The notes beneath the pieces were generated by a model. The model made no database searches. It had not been told where the DNA came from and was given only the letters and a program-made list of their open reading frames with translations. A DNA stretch of 61,584 nucleotides from Oscillospiraceae bacterium. GTDB taxonomy: Bacteria; Bacillota; Clostridia; Oscillospirales; Oscillospiraceae. Positions within the stretch are counted from its first letter, which is position 1; each line of letters opens with the position of its first letter. The stretch spans positions 1 to 61,584 of the forward strand of contig SVLD01000009.1 in NCBI GenBank assembly GCA_015068125.1, in the 5' to 3' direction. The translations under genes and the position numbers were made by a program. Shown here piece by piece: positions 27,630 to 37,010 of this stretch.

Positions 27630-30600
27630 ATGAACGAAACGCAAAAAAGGATAAAGGCATATAAGAAAGCCCTGCCACACATGAAAGAGCGTGTGGTGGC
27701 TGTGGCTATGCTGTTTGTGATCGCGGCGACCATGCTGGTTTCCGCCAGCTTTGCCTGGGCAACGCTGTCTGTGAACCCGGAGATCAGCAGTCTGGCCACC
27801 ACCATTGCCGCCAACGGCAACCTGGAAATCGCCCTGTCGGGTCCCGGAGGGTTGGAGCCCAGTAAAACCGCGGTGGGCGACGGCGTGGGCGGCATTACCG
27901 AGACGAACCTGAAATGGGGCAACCTGGTAAACCTGTCCCATGAAAGCTACGGCTTGGATTTCCTGACCCTGCGCCCCGCCAGACTGAACACCACATCTCT
28001 GAACAACTCTCCTTTGACCGCTGTTCAGTACGGCTCTGACGGACGAATTGAAGGCTATCTGAACCACTTTGCTTACAGTAACTTCAATGCCAGCGCCAGC
28101 GTTTTCGATGTGTTCGATACTACCCAGTACGGTGTCCGGGCCATTTCTTCGGTGACCTTGAGCAATGCCCACGCCGAGAGCTTTTACAATAAGCAGCTGG
28201 AGGAGATCACCTCGTCTATGTACACCGCCAGCCAGCGGTTCTCCTCCATTTACAAGAACAATACCTACATGAATACCGTTACCGCCCTGGTGGGTGTCCA
28301 TGTCAGTGTTTATATGTCCTCGGATTCCACTTATGATGTCTCTTGCCTCAGCTATATGCCCACGCTGAACAAGATCATGGCGGACATGGCTTCCGCAGCG
28401 GATGCTACCGGTGAGACCATCGTACATATTGCCAACCTGTATCTGTACGATGAGCTGGCGAAGAACGGCCAGACCGGTTCCTACGATTCCCTGAAATACG
28501 ACCTGGAAGATCTGAAGACCACCAATTACAACAACCCATTTGTTACCAAGTACAGCGGTAAAATCACCGGCCTGTCTGCCTATATTACCATGGCGAGAAA
28601 TGTGGATGCTGCAATGAGCGGCCTTGCCGAGGCACAGAGCAACCCCAGCGGTGACGTGCTGTGGCGGCGGGATCTGGAAGGCCCCATTGATTTCCTGTGC
28701 AGCATGAGTACTGCAACGCTGAAAACCAACGATGGTGAATACACTGCCCTGGAGTTGGCCAACAGCCTCGGCACAGCCGCAAAGATCCTCTTTGGCGGTG
28801 GTACGCCTACGGCGATCATCAAGGGCGGCGCTCTGCAGCAGCTGGATAAGCTCCTGGGTACAGAAATGACGGTTTCCGGCGTTACGGTTAAGATCACCAC
28901 CCCGCAGGGCATGTCATGGAACGGCATCCCTGTGGGTGGCATTCCCGTCAGCATGGCGGTTGATGTTATCACCAACGCGACAGCGCCGTATCACATTCCC
29001 ACTGCCTACAATGAGGCGAAGGTGTTCTCCGAAAATGCCAGCGGCAGCTATGAGGGTACCAAGATTGCGGCGGATACCTACGCCATGGCTATTGACTTCT
29101 GGGTACGTACCAATGAGATCAACTCTCTGCTGATGCTGGAGGGTCAAGTCAAGTACCGGGAAGAAACCTCTCCCGTCACCGGTTACAATAACCTGGGCAT
29201 GGAAGTCCCCATGTATGAGGTGGTACTGACCACCACCGGTTCTGACGGTCAGCCCACCCAGACCACTCTGGAGGTTTACGAGGGCACCGATGAAAACGGT
29301 CAAAAACACTGGTATGACTCCACCACCCACGAGATCGTGGATGTGGGAAGCCAAGTGCCCACCCAAAAGATCAACATTAACAAGATCCCCATCGGCTACG
29401 AAGGCGCAAACCGGGTATGGGATGAACTGGACGATCCCAACAGCGATTACTCCCAGATGATCCAGGGCGGCACCAGTACCACCCAGGGCTCCGGCAGCTG
29501 CTACATCTTCTACCCTGAGAGCCCCGAAGATCAGACCCAGTGTGAGCGTCTGCTGGCAGCAATGCATATCGCATTTGTGGATGAAAACGGCAAGCTCCTG
29601 GGTTACGCCGATATGAACACCGACCATATGATCCAGGACGGCGGCCGTGTCATCGTGCCCCTGGAAATGCGTATGCAGAAGGAAACCATCATCATCGGTC
29701 AGGATGAGAATGGCAATGATATCACCGAGTCCTACTACATCACCCCCCTGACCCAGAACGAAGCCATGCGGATCACCGCCATCGTCTATCTGGATGGCGA
29801 AGACCTGACCAACAGCGACGTTCTCTCCGCAGGCTCCATCAACGGCCAGCTGAACATCCAGTTCGGTCTAAACAAGATGGACAGCGATCCTCTGAAGGAC
29901 GGCAACCTGATGCAGGAATACTACGCTGTCACCGCTAACCTGGTCAATAAGGCCACCGGCGAGCTGGCTAAGCGTGATGATTCCGTTGAATTCTACAACG
30001 CCGCCACCTGCGTGTGGGATATCGAGATTGCTGTGGAGGGCACCCAGCCCGGTTCCGTCCGCGGTCAGTTCGTGTCCTATGTTAACGCAAGCCAGGGTGC
30101 CCGTCAGGAAGAATTCTACATGACCTATAACGAGGAAACCAGGAAATGGCATGCCTCGGTGCCCTTCAGCGGCCCCGGCGAGTTCCGGCTGCGCAGTATC
30201 GAAATAGACGGCGTTGACCGCCTGATACCCACGAGTGAAGTTTTGACCGTAGTGATCCCCGGCAAGAGTGTCAACGGCCTGAGTTGTACAAACTGGGGCG
30301 GCGATGGCTCAAGTCAGTCCATCATGACCGCCGATGCCAGCTATAAGCAGGAGGTCAGATTGGTGCTGAACTCCGGCGACGGCACGATTTCCAAGGTTCA
30401 GGGCGTCTTTGTCGGCCCCGGCAAGAATGTCACTGTTGACTTCACCACCGATGGCGGTGTCAACTACACCGGCACAGCCACCTTCAACGCCGGCGGTACC
30501 TACACCTTGACCTATGTGCTGATCGACGGCACATATACCCCCCTGGATCCCAGCCTGTATAAGACCATTTCTCTGAAGCTGAACCTGAGGACTACCATCA

Positions 30601-32465
30601 GCTTGGGCTTGCCCGTTGACGCCCGGTACTATGAACTGATGGATGCCATGGAAGCTGCCGTGGCAGCCGCTCCGGCCGATCAAAAGGAGCAGGTAAGAAA
30701 AGAACACCAGGCAATTATTGACGAACATCTGAGAGTGCTGCACTACGGCAACGGCATCGTCGGCGATCAGAACGAAAAGGGCCTGAACCTGGTTCGTGAT
30801 AACGCGGGTAACATGAGCTTCATCACCGATGCTTCCGAGCCGCTGTTCATCGATGTGCGCTGTATTATCACTGATGACCAGGACAATATCCTCACCAATC
30901 TGAAGGACGTGGAGCTGCTGTACAGCGCAGGCGGCGTTACCAATGTTCTGGACTCCGATGTACTGGAGGCCAACACCGCCGCAGGCTACTACCACGGCAG
31001 ATTCACTCTGGAAAGCAACGGCCGGTTCTCCTTCTACCAGCTGACCTTCAAGGAGCTGGGACAGGACAGATCCTACACCATTTACACATCCAACGATGCG
31101 CCCACCGTCACGGCCATCCAGCCTGCTCCCATGGAGTATGTCTACCAGCCCGCCTATGAGCCTTTGATCTATGATCTGGGCAGACCTGCCGACCAGCGCG
31201 TTCTGTATATCAAGCTGAAGAACGCCGCGGCAGCGACCCTGGATATCACCCTGACCAACGGCAATGGCGAGACCGCCGCACCGTTGTCTGTCACCGCCAG
31301 CGAGCCGGATGCCAACAATGTCACCACCTTTGCCGTGGTGGTTCCCAACGACGGCTATTGGAAGATCACCTCTGTCCGGGCAAAGAACGTGTTCTTTAAT
31401 GATGTGTTCTATACCGGCCTGGAGGACGATCCCACCACCTGGCTGAGCTTGACAGAGCAGGTGGCGGCTGACGATATCGGCACCCACTTCCTTACCCAGG
31501 CATATATCCGCGGAACCGGTAATACCCCCAGCCAGTCCTACACCGGCGCGTTCATGGCAGAGCACAAGGTTCAGGGCATGAATGTGGAGATTCTGGGTAA
31601 CCTGTATGGCGAGATGGTGCCCCTGGAGACCATCCTCAGAAGCGTGGGTATCGAGGCCAATGTCACCGTCGGCTTCCAGTATGTTCTGGATCTGGATACC
31701 ATCGGTCATAGCTATACCGGCACACTGCCCACCAATAGCTGGGTCAGCACCTTCAATGAGGAAACCAATATGGCAACCATCGCCGAAATGGACTTCCGGG
31801 TTGCAGGCACCTACTATCCCAGCTGGACCGTATCCATCGACGCAGTGGACAATGCCTATGACTATTCCTACACCTATAATGTAGGCGCTACCAAGCCCAC
31901 CGCGTTCAGCTACCTGAACATGACCGCTTTGGAAAGTATCGTTCAGGTCAACTGGACACAACTGCCTACAGTCACCATCAGCAGTATCGCACCTGAGGGA
32001 CAGCATTCTGCGGTGTATTACTCCTTTAGCTTGCTTGGAAACTCCTGGAAGTCTACCACGGCAACATCTGCAATTGCTGCGGATAGGCTGAGCACAACGG
32101 TTTATGCGGCTATGAGTCCCTCTGGCTGGAAGGGTGCGGCTATGGAACAGTATCCCTATGTCACGCTGCAGCTGAGCAATATGGGTAACGCCAACGGTGG
32201 CGCAACCATGACATTCTCTAAGTCGGGTGGCGGCACGGTGCACATTTACACCGGCCAGAATTCGGGCCGGACATCGGACTTCGTATGGGCTGCCGGTGCT
32301 ACCGAGGCAAGCCGCTATGTAGGCTCCTACGACTGGGGTACACTCACTTCTGTTACAGCCGCCGGCACACTGGAATCCAGTGCCGTGAAGCTGACCTATG
32401 ACAGTGTAACCTTCACCTTCACAGTATCCACTATCACCATTAACAACCTGGCAGCAAGCGGCTAA
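27630..32465 (+). CDS. giant SipW-dependent TasA-like protein G
   Basis: 1611 aa, AGGAGG 9 bases upstream. The SipW-type signal is SASFAWATLS (38-47), followed by ANGNLEIALS, ESYGL, DGRI and YGVRAI, the same blocks and order as the 845-aa protein A. A YLDGEDLTNSD motif at about 720-730 sits at almost the same position as in protein A (717), then a LNIQF strand. After that it continues for about 850 residues as a string of Ig-like beta domains absent from A. It has no C-terminal membrane helix. It reads as protein A plus a long extracellular stalk, so it may be a tip, adhesin or cross-linker of the same fibre (inference). Confidence 0.75.
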   Translation: MNETQKRIKAYKKALPHMKERVVAVAMLFVIAATMLVSASFAWATLSVNPEISSLATTIAANGNLEIALSGPGGLEPSKTAVGDGVGGITETNLKWGNLVNLSHESYGLDFLTLRPARLNTTSLNNSPLTAVQYGSDGRIEGYLNHFAYSNFNASASVFDVFDTTQYGVRAISSVTLSNAHAESFYNKQLEEITSSMYTASQRFSSIYKNNTYMNTVTALVGVHVSVYMSSDSTYDVSCLSYMPTLNKIMADMASAADATGETIVHIANLYLYDELAKNGQTGSYDSLKYDLEDLKTTNYNNPFVTKYSGKITGLSAYITMARNVDAAMSGLAEAQSNPSGDVLWRRDLEGPIDFLCSMSTATLKTNDGEYTALELANSLGTAAKILFGGGTPTAIIKGGALQQLDKLLGTEMTVSGVTVKITTPQGMSWNGIPVGGIPVSMAVDVITNATAPYHIPTAYNEAKVFSENASGSYEGTKIAADTYAMAIDFWVRTNEINSLLMLEGQVKYREETSPVTGYNNLGMEVPMYEVVLTTTGSDGQPTQTTLEVYEGTDENGQKHWYDSTTHEIVDVGSQVPTQKININKIPIGYEGANRVWDELDDPNSDYSQMIQGGTSTTQGSGSCYIFYPESPEDQTQCERLLAAMHIAFVDENGKLLGYADMNTDHMIQDGGRVIVPLEMRMQKETIIIGQDENGNDITESYYITPLTQNEAMRITAIVYLDGEDLTNSDVLSAGSINGQLNIQFGLNKMDSDPLKDGNLMQEYYAVTANLVNKATGELAKRDDSVEFYNAATCVWDIEIAVEGTQPGSVRGQFVSYVNASQGARQEEFYMTYNEETRKWHASVPFSGPGEFRLRSIEIDGVDRLIPTSEVLTVVIPGKSVNGLSCTNWGGDGSSQSIMTADASYKQEVRLVLNSGDGTISKVQGVFVGPGKNVTVDFTTDGGVNYTGTATFNAGGTYTLTYVLIDGTYTPLDPSLYKTISLKLNLRTTISLGLPVDARYYELMDAMEAAVAAAPADQKEQVRKEHQAIIDEHLRVLHYGNGIVGDQNEKGLNLVRDNAGNMSFITDASEPLFIDVRCIITDDQDNILTNLKDVELLYSAGGVTNVLDSDVLEANTAAGYYHGRFTLESNGRFSFYQLTFKELGQDRSYTIYTSNDAPTVTAIQPAPMEYVYQPAYEPLIYDLGRPADQRVLYIKLKNAAAATLDITLTNGNGETAAPLSVTASEPDANNVTTFAVVVPNDGYWKITSVRAKNVFFNDVFYTGLEDDPTTWLSLTEQVAADDIGTHFLTQAYIRGTGNTPSQSYTGAFMAEHKVQGMNVEILGNLYGEMVPLETILRSVGIEANVTVGFQYVLDLDTIGHSYTGTLPTNSWVSTFNEETNMATIAEMDFRVAGTYYPSWTVSIDAVDNAYDYSYTYNVGATKPTAFSYLNMTALESIVQVNWTQLPTVTISSIAPEGQHSAVYYSFSLLGNSWKSTTATSAIAADRLSTTVYAAMSPSGWKGAAMEQYPYVTLQLSNMGNANGGATMTFSKSGGGTVHIYTGQNSGRTSDFVWAAGATEASRYVGSYDWGTLTSVTAAGTLESSAVKLTYDSVTFTFTVSTITINNLAASG

Positions 32466-32474
32466 ACATTTTTC

Positions 32475-32499
32475 GGCAGCCCCCATTTTGGGGGCTGCC
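32475..32499 (+). promoter_or_regulatory. intra-operon hairpin after protein G
   Basis: GGCAGCCCCCA (32475-32485) pairs with TGGGGGCTGCC (32489-32499) around a 3-base loop. No T-run follows, so it more likely marks an mRNA processing or stability site, or partial termination, than a full terminator. Confidence 0.55.
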
Positions 32500-32526
32500 A
32501 CAACCTAAAAATCAGGAGGAATTCCT

Positions 32527-34299
32527 ATGGGGCATAGCAAAAGAAAACTGAATATCCGCCCCTTGATTTTGGCGGCTCTGGCACTGATTCTGGTGCTTTC
32601 CTCCATTATTCCGGCCTTTGCTTCGGAATTTTCCGGCAACTGCGGAAGCAGCATCGCCTGGGGCTTGGAGGGCGGCGTCCTGCGGCTCACCGGCTCCGGT
32701 GCAATGCCGGATTATGCGGAAACCAATATGCCACCCTGGCACGATTATGCCGAGGATATTCTGTCCGTGGAAGTAGGGGAGGGCATCACCCATGTGGGCA
32801 ATTTCGCCTTTATGGGTCTGGATAAAGTCCAGTCCGTCCGCCTGCCCAACACCCTGCAGACCATTGGCAGCTTCGCGTTTTATAACTGCGAATCCCTGGA
32901 ATTGGCCAGACTGGGCACCGGCGTCACAGAGATCGGCCGCAGCGCCTTTGAGCGCTGCCGCAGCCTGAAAGCAGTGCACCTGCCGGGCAGTCTGCATACC
33001 ATCCGCAGCAGCGCGTTCTACCGCTGTGAGAGCTTGCTCAGCATCACAGTGCCGGCTTCCGTGTCCACTCTGGAGCAGAAGGTCTTTACTTACTGCAAGA
33101 GCTTGCGTACAGCCACCATCCTTGCCAGCATCGGCGAAATTCCTTACTGGACCTTCTATGGCTGCTACGAGCTGCAGACCGTGTCTCTGTCCTCCGGTAT
33201 TACGGAGGTGGGCGTGTCTGCCTTTGAAAACTGCGAAAATCTGCAAAACGCCAACTACGGCGGCACCGGCCCCCAGGCTGAGCAGCTGCAGCAGCAGATT
33301 CAGGCATCTGCTCCCAACCTGGATAATTTCAATCCCGGTCAGAGCGTGATCAACCAGGAAAATACCGTCACTTCCTCCACCGTTACTGAGGAAAACGGCA
33401 GCACCGTTACCAAAGAGGAGATCCTCTTCGACGGCAACAACGGCATCGTGGAGACCCAAAAGGTGACTGCCAACGGCAGCACCACCATCAATGTCAACGC
33501 CGTTTTGGACAATCCCGCCGGCTGGGAGGCGGTGGATAAGCAGGTCACCAACGCCCTGGTGGGCGCAGGCAGACTGAACAAGGTTCAGGTGGATATCTAC
33601 CTGGACGACCAGGGGATCGTGTCAGGCGAGGCTCTGGCCCGGTTCGCCGGCAGAAGCGTTACGCTGACGCTCCATACCCCCCAGGGCGCTCTGTTTCATA
33701 TCAAGGGCACGGATCTGAACGCCGCGGATTTACAGGAGCAGTACAATCTGTCTTACTCCCTAAAGCGGCTTACCAATCTGAATCAGCAGCAGGCGGCGGC
33801 CATCGGCCCCGGCGCTGCATACAGCCTGACCTTCCACGGCCTCATCGATTTTAAAACAGAACTGGTGCTGCCTCTGGAGCAGCCCCGAAATATCGCATCC
33901 TTCCTTTCCGCCGATACTTCCGGCGCTTACCAGGTCATGCAGCGCGTCATGATTGACGATCTGCGGATGGCCCACTTCTTCCTGGGCTATGTCCTGGAAA
34001 ATGTGGAATACCTGGTGGGCATCAACATTCAGACTGCCGCCCAGAACAAGAATGACGTGATCATTCCCAATTCCGGCGTCAGCGGTTTCAGACCCATGGA
34101 CTTTGTGGAAAAGATCGAGTATGTGATCATGCCGCCCACATCCTCCTGGGGTATCAGCATCGGACAGCTGACCTGGATCATCGTGGGCAGCATGGTGGCG
34201 TTGGCCGTCGTAGTAGGTGTCGTTGTGAAGCTGACGATGAAGCGCAAAGCCAAGCTGGGCTACACTGATGGTTTCAATGATGACGAAGCGGATGAATGA
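32527..34299 (+). CDS. BspA-type leucine-rich-repeat surface protein, C-terminally anchored
   Basis: 590 aa, AGGAGG upstream. The signal peptide (1-32) ends PAFASEF. Residues about 45-250 are LRR_5/BspA-type repeats of about 22 residues with the pattern IGSFAFYNCESLE / IGRSAFERCRSLK. A beta-rich domain (about 275-540) follows, then a single membrane helix (about 549-570) and a short charged tail. BspA-type repeats mediate adhesion or protein binding in other anaerobes. Its place at the end of the locus suggests a membrane-tethered receptor or adhesin for the exported subunits. Confidence 0.8.
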   Translation: MGHSKRKLNIRPLILAALALILVLSSIIPAFASEFSGNCGSSIAWGLEGGVLRLTGSGAMPDYAETNMPPWHDYAEDILSVEVGEGITHVGNFAFMGLDKVQSVRLPNTLQTIGSFAFYNCESLELARLGTGVTEIGRSAFERCRSLKAVHLPGSLHTIRSSAFYRCESLLSITVPASVSTLEQKVFTYCKSLRTATILASIGEIPYWTFYGCYELQTVSLSSGITEVGVSAFENCENLQNANYGGTGPQAEQLQQQIQASAPNLDNFNPGQSVINQENTVTSSTVTEENGSTVTKEEILFDGNNGIVETQKVTANGSTTINVNAVLDNPAGWEAVDKQVTNALVGAGRLNKVQVDIYLDDQGIVSGEALARFAGRSVTLTLHTPQGALFHIKGTDLNAADLQEQYNLSYSLKRLTNLNQQQAAAIGPGAAYSLTFHGLIDFKTELVLPLEQPRNIASFLSADTSGAYQVMQRVMIDDLRMAHFFLGYVLENVEYLVGINIQTAAQNKNDVIIPNSGVSGFRPMDFVEKIEYVIMPPTSSWGISIGQLTWIIVGSMVALAVVVGVVVKLTMKRKAKLGYTDGFNDDEADE

Positions 34300-34310
34300 G
34301 GGACGGTATC

Positions 34311-35342
34311 ATGACACTGAAAAGAAAGCTGCGTATCTTTCGCGTAACCGTCCATGAAGCAAGAAACGGCAAACATAGCCGAATCGCGGTGGCTTTGGAT
34401 CTGCTGTACTGCAAGGTTCGGTTTCATGTCACGGAAGATGAGTACCTGAAATATAATTTCTACAATCTGCAGGATCGGTATCGGAAGAACTTTCTTCTCG
34501 TTTACCACCAGAAGAAGTTTGGCAATATTTCCGCCAGATTTTTCACCCGGTCCAAGTATTTGTTCTACAAGCGGATTCCGGATCTTTACTCCCGGGGGAT
34601 GCTCCTAGCACCCCACTGCGGAGAGGAAGCATTCCTGGAATTTGTCAGAAAGTATCCCAAGATCATCGTAAAGCCGGATCTGGGTTCCCTGGGCAAGGGG
34701 ATTGAGCTGTTTCAGTATACCGACGATGATGCGGCAAAGGACTTTTTCAAAAAGTTTTCCATGGATGTGCCCATGATCTGCGAGGAGTTTGTCAAGCAGC
34801 ATAAGGATATGGATGCCTTCCATCCCTACTCGGTCAACACCGTCCGGGTGGTTACCATTCTGGATGACGGCAAGGTCGAGGTGGTAGGCGCGGCCATGAA
34901 AACCGGTGGCGCGGCGGACAAGTTCGTGGACAACATGCACAGTGGTGGCATCGGCGCCCAAGTGGATGTGGAAACCGGTTTACTCACCACCTTTGGCCGG
35001 GATTATCAGTTCAAGCGTTTTTCCCACCATCCCATCACCGGGGTGCAGTTCGTGGGATTCCAGATCCCCAATTGGGATAAGGTCATCAACCTGGCAACCC
35101 AGGCCCACAAGCGGCTGCCCCAGTGCCTGATTTTTGGTTGGGACATCGCAATTACCGAGGACGGGGCAGAGATCATCGAAGCCAACAACGCGCCCGGTCC
35201 CAAGCTGATTCAGACCATGGATCAGATTCCCAAGGGCAGAAAAATCATCAAAATGCTGAAAACCATCCGTGTTCCTCAGCAATACCCGAAAAACCATGTT
35301 TATCATCCGGATTACGGATTTGGAGAGAAGACAGCGGACTGA
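34311..35342 (+). CDS. sugar-transfer-associated ATP-grasp enzyme (paralogue 1)
   Basis: 343 aa from the ATG at 34311 (AGGGAC upstream); an ATG at 34296 overlapping the previous stop is less likely. Family signs: a conserved N-terminal block LLYCKVRFHVTEDEYLKY, KPDLGSLGKGIEL (glycine-rich ATP-binding loop region), VDNMHSGGIGA, and HPITGVQF followed by GWDIAITEDGAEIIEANNAPG, which holds the metal-binding acidic and Asn residues of ATP-grasp ligases. Known relatives sit in surface polysaccharide clusters and join carboxylates to amines on glycans. A close paralogue lies at 60357. Position after the LRR gene hints that it modifies a surface polymer or protein (inference). Confidence 0.8.
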   Translation: MTLKRKLRIFRVTVHEARNGKHSRIAVALDLLYCKVRFHVTEDEYLKYNFYNLQDRYRKNFLLVYHQKKFGNISARFFTRSKYLFYKRIPDLYSRGMLLAPHCGEEAFLEFVRKYPKIIVKPDLGSLGKGIELFQYTDDDAAKDFFKKFSMDVPMICEEFVKQHKDMDAFHPYSVNTVRVVTILDDGKVEVVGAAMKTGGAADKFVDNMHSGGIGAQVDVETGLLTTFGRDYQFKRFSHHPITGVQFVGFQIPNWDKVINLATQAHKRLPQCLIFGWDIAITEDGAEIIEANNAPGPKLIQTMDQIPKGRKIIKMLKTIRVPQQYPKNHVYHPDYGFGEKTAD

Positions 35343-35363
35343 TACGTTACGCGCAAACGATAT

Positions 35364-35393
35364 CCCCCGGAGGCAAATCCTTGCCCCCGGGGG
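35364..35393 (+). terminator. hairpin after ATP-grasp gene 1
   Basis: The CCCCCGG (35364-35370) and CCGGGGG (35387-35393) arms, with GGCAA/TTGCC inside, form a strong stem followed by a short TTCTT. The AAGGAG ribosome site of the next gene starts 6 bases later, so termination is probably partial. Confidence 0.5.
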
Positions 35394-35412
35394 TTCTTAA
35401 GGAGATTTGAGT

Positions 35413-35808
35413 ATGAAAATTGCGGTTACCTACGAAGCCGGCATGGTGTTCCAGCACTTCGGACACACTGCGGCCTTTAAAATCTACGATGTGGAAAATG
35501 GCAGAATCGTTGCCTCCCAGGTGGTAGACACCAACGGCAGCGGTCACGGCGCACTGGCAGGCTTCCTGGCAGATTTGGGCGTCAATGTGCTGATCTGCGG
35601 CGGCATTGGCGGCGGCGCCAGATTTGCCCTGGCGGAGGCCGGCATCGCTGTCTACGGCGGTGTTTGGGGCGATGCTGACGAAGCCGCGGAGGCTTTTGCC
35701 GCCGGCGTTCTGAATTTTGATCCCAATGCCCGGTGCAGCCATCACGATGACTATCACGGTGACCATTCTTGTGGCAATCACGGCTGTGGCAGCCATAGCT
35801 GCCACTGA
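35413..35808 (+). CDS. NifX/NafY-like (dinitrogenase cofactor) family protein with His/Cys tail
   Basis: 131 aa from the ATG at 35413 (AAGGAG 8 bases upstream). The core MKIAVTYE start, QHFGHT, and VNVLICGGIGGGA belong to the dinitrogenase iron-molybdenum cofactor biosynthesis fold (RNase H-like). Such stand-alone proteins occur widely in non-nitrogen-fixing anaerobes. The last 25 residues are extremely rich in His and Cys (CSHHDDYHGDHSCGNHGC), a likely metal-binding tail. It is 13 bases before a chromate-transporter gene, so a metal-handling role is plausible but not proven. Confidence 0.8.
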   Translation: MKIAVTYEAGMVFQHFGHTAAFKIYDVENGRIVASQVVDTNGSGHGALAGFLADLGVNVLICGGIGGGARFALAEAGIAVYGGVWGDADEAAEAFAAGVLNFDPNARCSHHDDYHGDHSCGNHGCGSHSCH

Positions 35809-35821
35809 TGGAGGGCGAAAA

Positions 35822-36382
35822 ATGAAGCGATCCTGGCGTGATCTGTTTCGGATCTTTGGTGCTTTTTTCAGAATCGGTGCCTTTACCTTTGGCGGCGGTT
35901 ATGCCATGATCCCCCTGATCCAAAAGGAAGCGGTGGAGAAGCATGGCTGGGTCAGCGATGACGATATTTTGGAGATTTTGGCCATCGCCGAGTCCACCCC
36001 CGGTCCTATTGCCATCAACTCTGCCACCTTTATCGGCTACCGTGCCGCCGGCGTGTTTGGTTCTATGCTGGCAACTTTGGGCGTGGTTTTGCCCAGCTTT
36101 GTCATCATTCTGGTGCTGTCCTTTGTGCTGCGGCAGTTCCAGGAAGTGGAGGCGGTGCGCTATGCTTTTGCGGGCATCCGGGCAGGTGTACTGGCGCTGC
36201 TCTGTAAGTCTTTGTGGACGCTGTATAAGAAGAGCCCCAAGGGCTGGCCTGCTTATGTGGTCATGGCCGGTTCCTTCGTACTGACGGCATTTTTCGACAT
36301 CAATGTGCTGTTCGTCATCATCGGCTGCGCTGTTTTTGGCCTGGTGACCTCCCGTTATTTGGAAAGGAGGGCCGGAAAATGA
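35822..36382 (+). CDS. chrA: chromate transporter family half-protein, first gene
   Basis: 186 aa from the ATG at 35822 (GGAGGG upstream). It has the N-terminal FTFGGGYAMIP and STPGPIAINSATF motifs of the CHR family and about five membrane helices. Full ChrA proteins are fusions of two such halves; here the halves are two genes. Substrate in anaerobes is often unknown (chromate or another oxyanion). It overlaps the next gene by 4 bases (ATGA), so the two products probably form a heterodimer. Confidence 0.85.
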   Translation: MKRSWRDLFRIFGAFFRIGAFTFGGGYAMIPLIQKEAVEKHGWVSDDDILEILAIAESTPGPIAINSATFIGYRAAGVFGSMLATLGVVLPSFVIILVLSFVLRQFQEVEAVRYAFAGIRAGVLALLCKSLWTLYKKSPKGWPAYVVMAGSFVLTAFFDINVLFVIIGCAVFGLVTSRYLERRAGK

Positions 36383-36969
36383 GTTTTTTGGAACTGTTTC
36401 TGACCTTCTTTATGATCGGTGCGGTGACCTTTGGCGGCGGCTATGCCATGCTCCCTATGATCCAGGAGCAGGTGCTGCTGCGCTGGGGTGACATCATCAG
36501 TGCCGAGAGCCTTATCAATTTCGTGGCGGTCAGTGAATCTACCCCGGGACCCTTTGCCATCAACATGGCCACCTACATCGGCAGTGTGGTGGGGGGGCTG
36601 GAGGGCGGCTGGCTTATGTCGGTGTTGGGCTCCTTCTGCGCCACCATGGGCGTGGTGCTTCCCAGTTTTATTGTGATCCTCATCGTTGCCAAATGCTACG
36701 ATAAATTCCGGGAAAGCCGCATTGTTAAGGGCTGCATGACCGGACTGAAGCCTGCGGTGGTGGGCCTCATCGGCGGCGCGATCCTTTCCGTGGTGCTGAC
36801 GGTGTTCTTCCCCACCGGACTGACCTGGGCGGTGTTTACCGATGTGCAATTCTATGTTTCCCTGGCGATTTTTGGCATCATGCTGGTGCTGGCCTTCAAA
36901 AAGGTGCATCCCATCTTGCTGATCTGCCTGTCGGCAGTGCTGGGCATCGCGGCTGGTTATTTACTGTAA
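36379..36969 (+). CDS. chrA: chromate transporter family half-protein, second gene
   Basis: 196 aa starting in the ATGA overlap with the first half, AGGAGG upstream. VTFGGGYAML and STPGPFAINMATY repeat the CHR motifs, and about five to six membrane helices follow. The sequence is clearly homologous to, but diverged from, the first half, as usual for split CHR pairs. Expected to form the antiparallel partner in the inner membrane. Confidence 0.85.
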   Translation: MSFLELFLTFFMIGAVTFGGGYAMLPMIQEQVLLRWGDIISAESLINFVAVSESTPGPFAINMATYIGSVVGGLEGGWLMSVLGSFCATMGVVLPSFIVILIVAKCYDKFRESRIVKGCMTGLKPAVVGLIGGAILSVVLTVFFPTGLTWAVFTDVQFYVSLAIFGIMLVLAFKKVHPILLICLSAVLGIAAGYLL

Positions 36970-36976
36970 AAAACAA

Positions 36977-37004
36977 ACGGCAGAGAGAAGCTTCTCTCTG
37001 CCGT
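36977..37004. terminator. bidirectional terminator between chrA and the membrane pair
   Basis: A perfect 14-bp palindromic stem ACGGCAGAGAGAAG (36977-36990) pairs with 36991-37004. An A-run upstream supplies the T-run for minus-strand transcripts (gene at 37011), and TTTATTT follows nearby on the plus strand. Confidence 0.8.
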
Positions 37005-37010
37005 CAAGCT

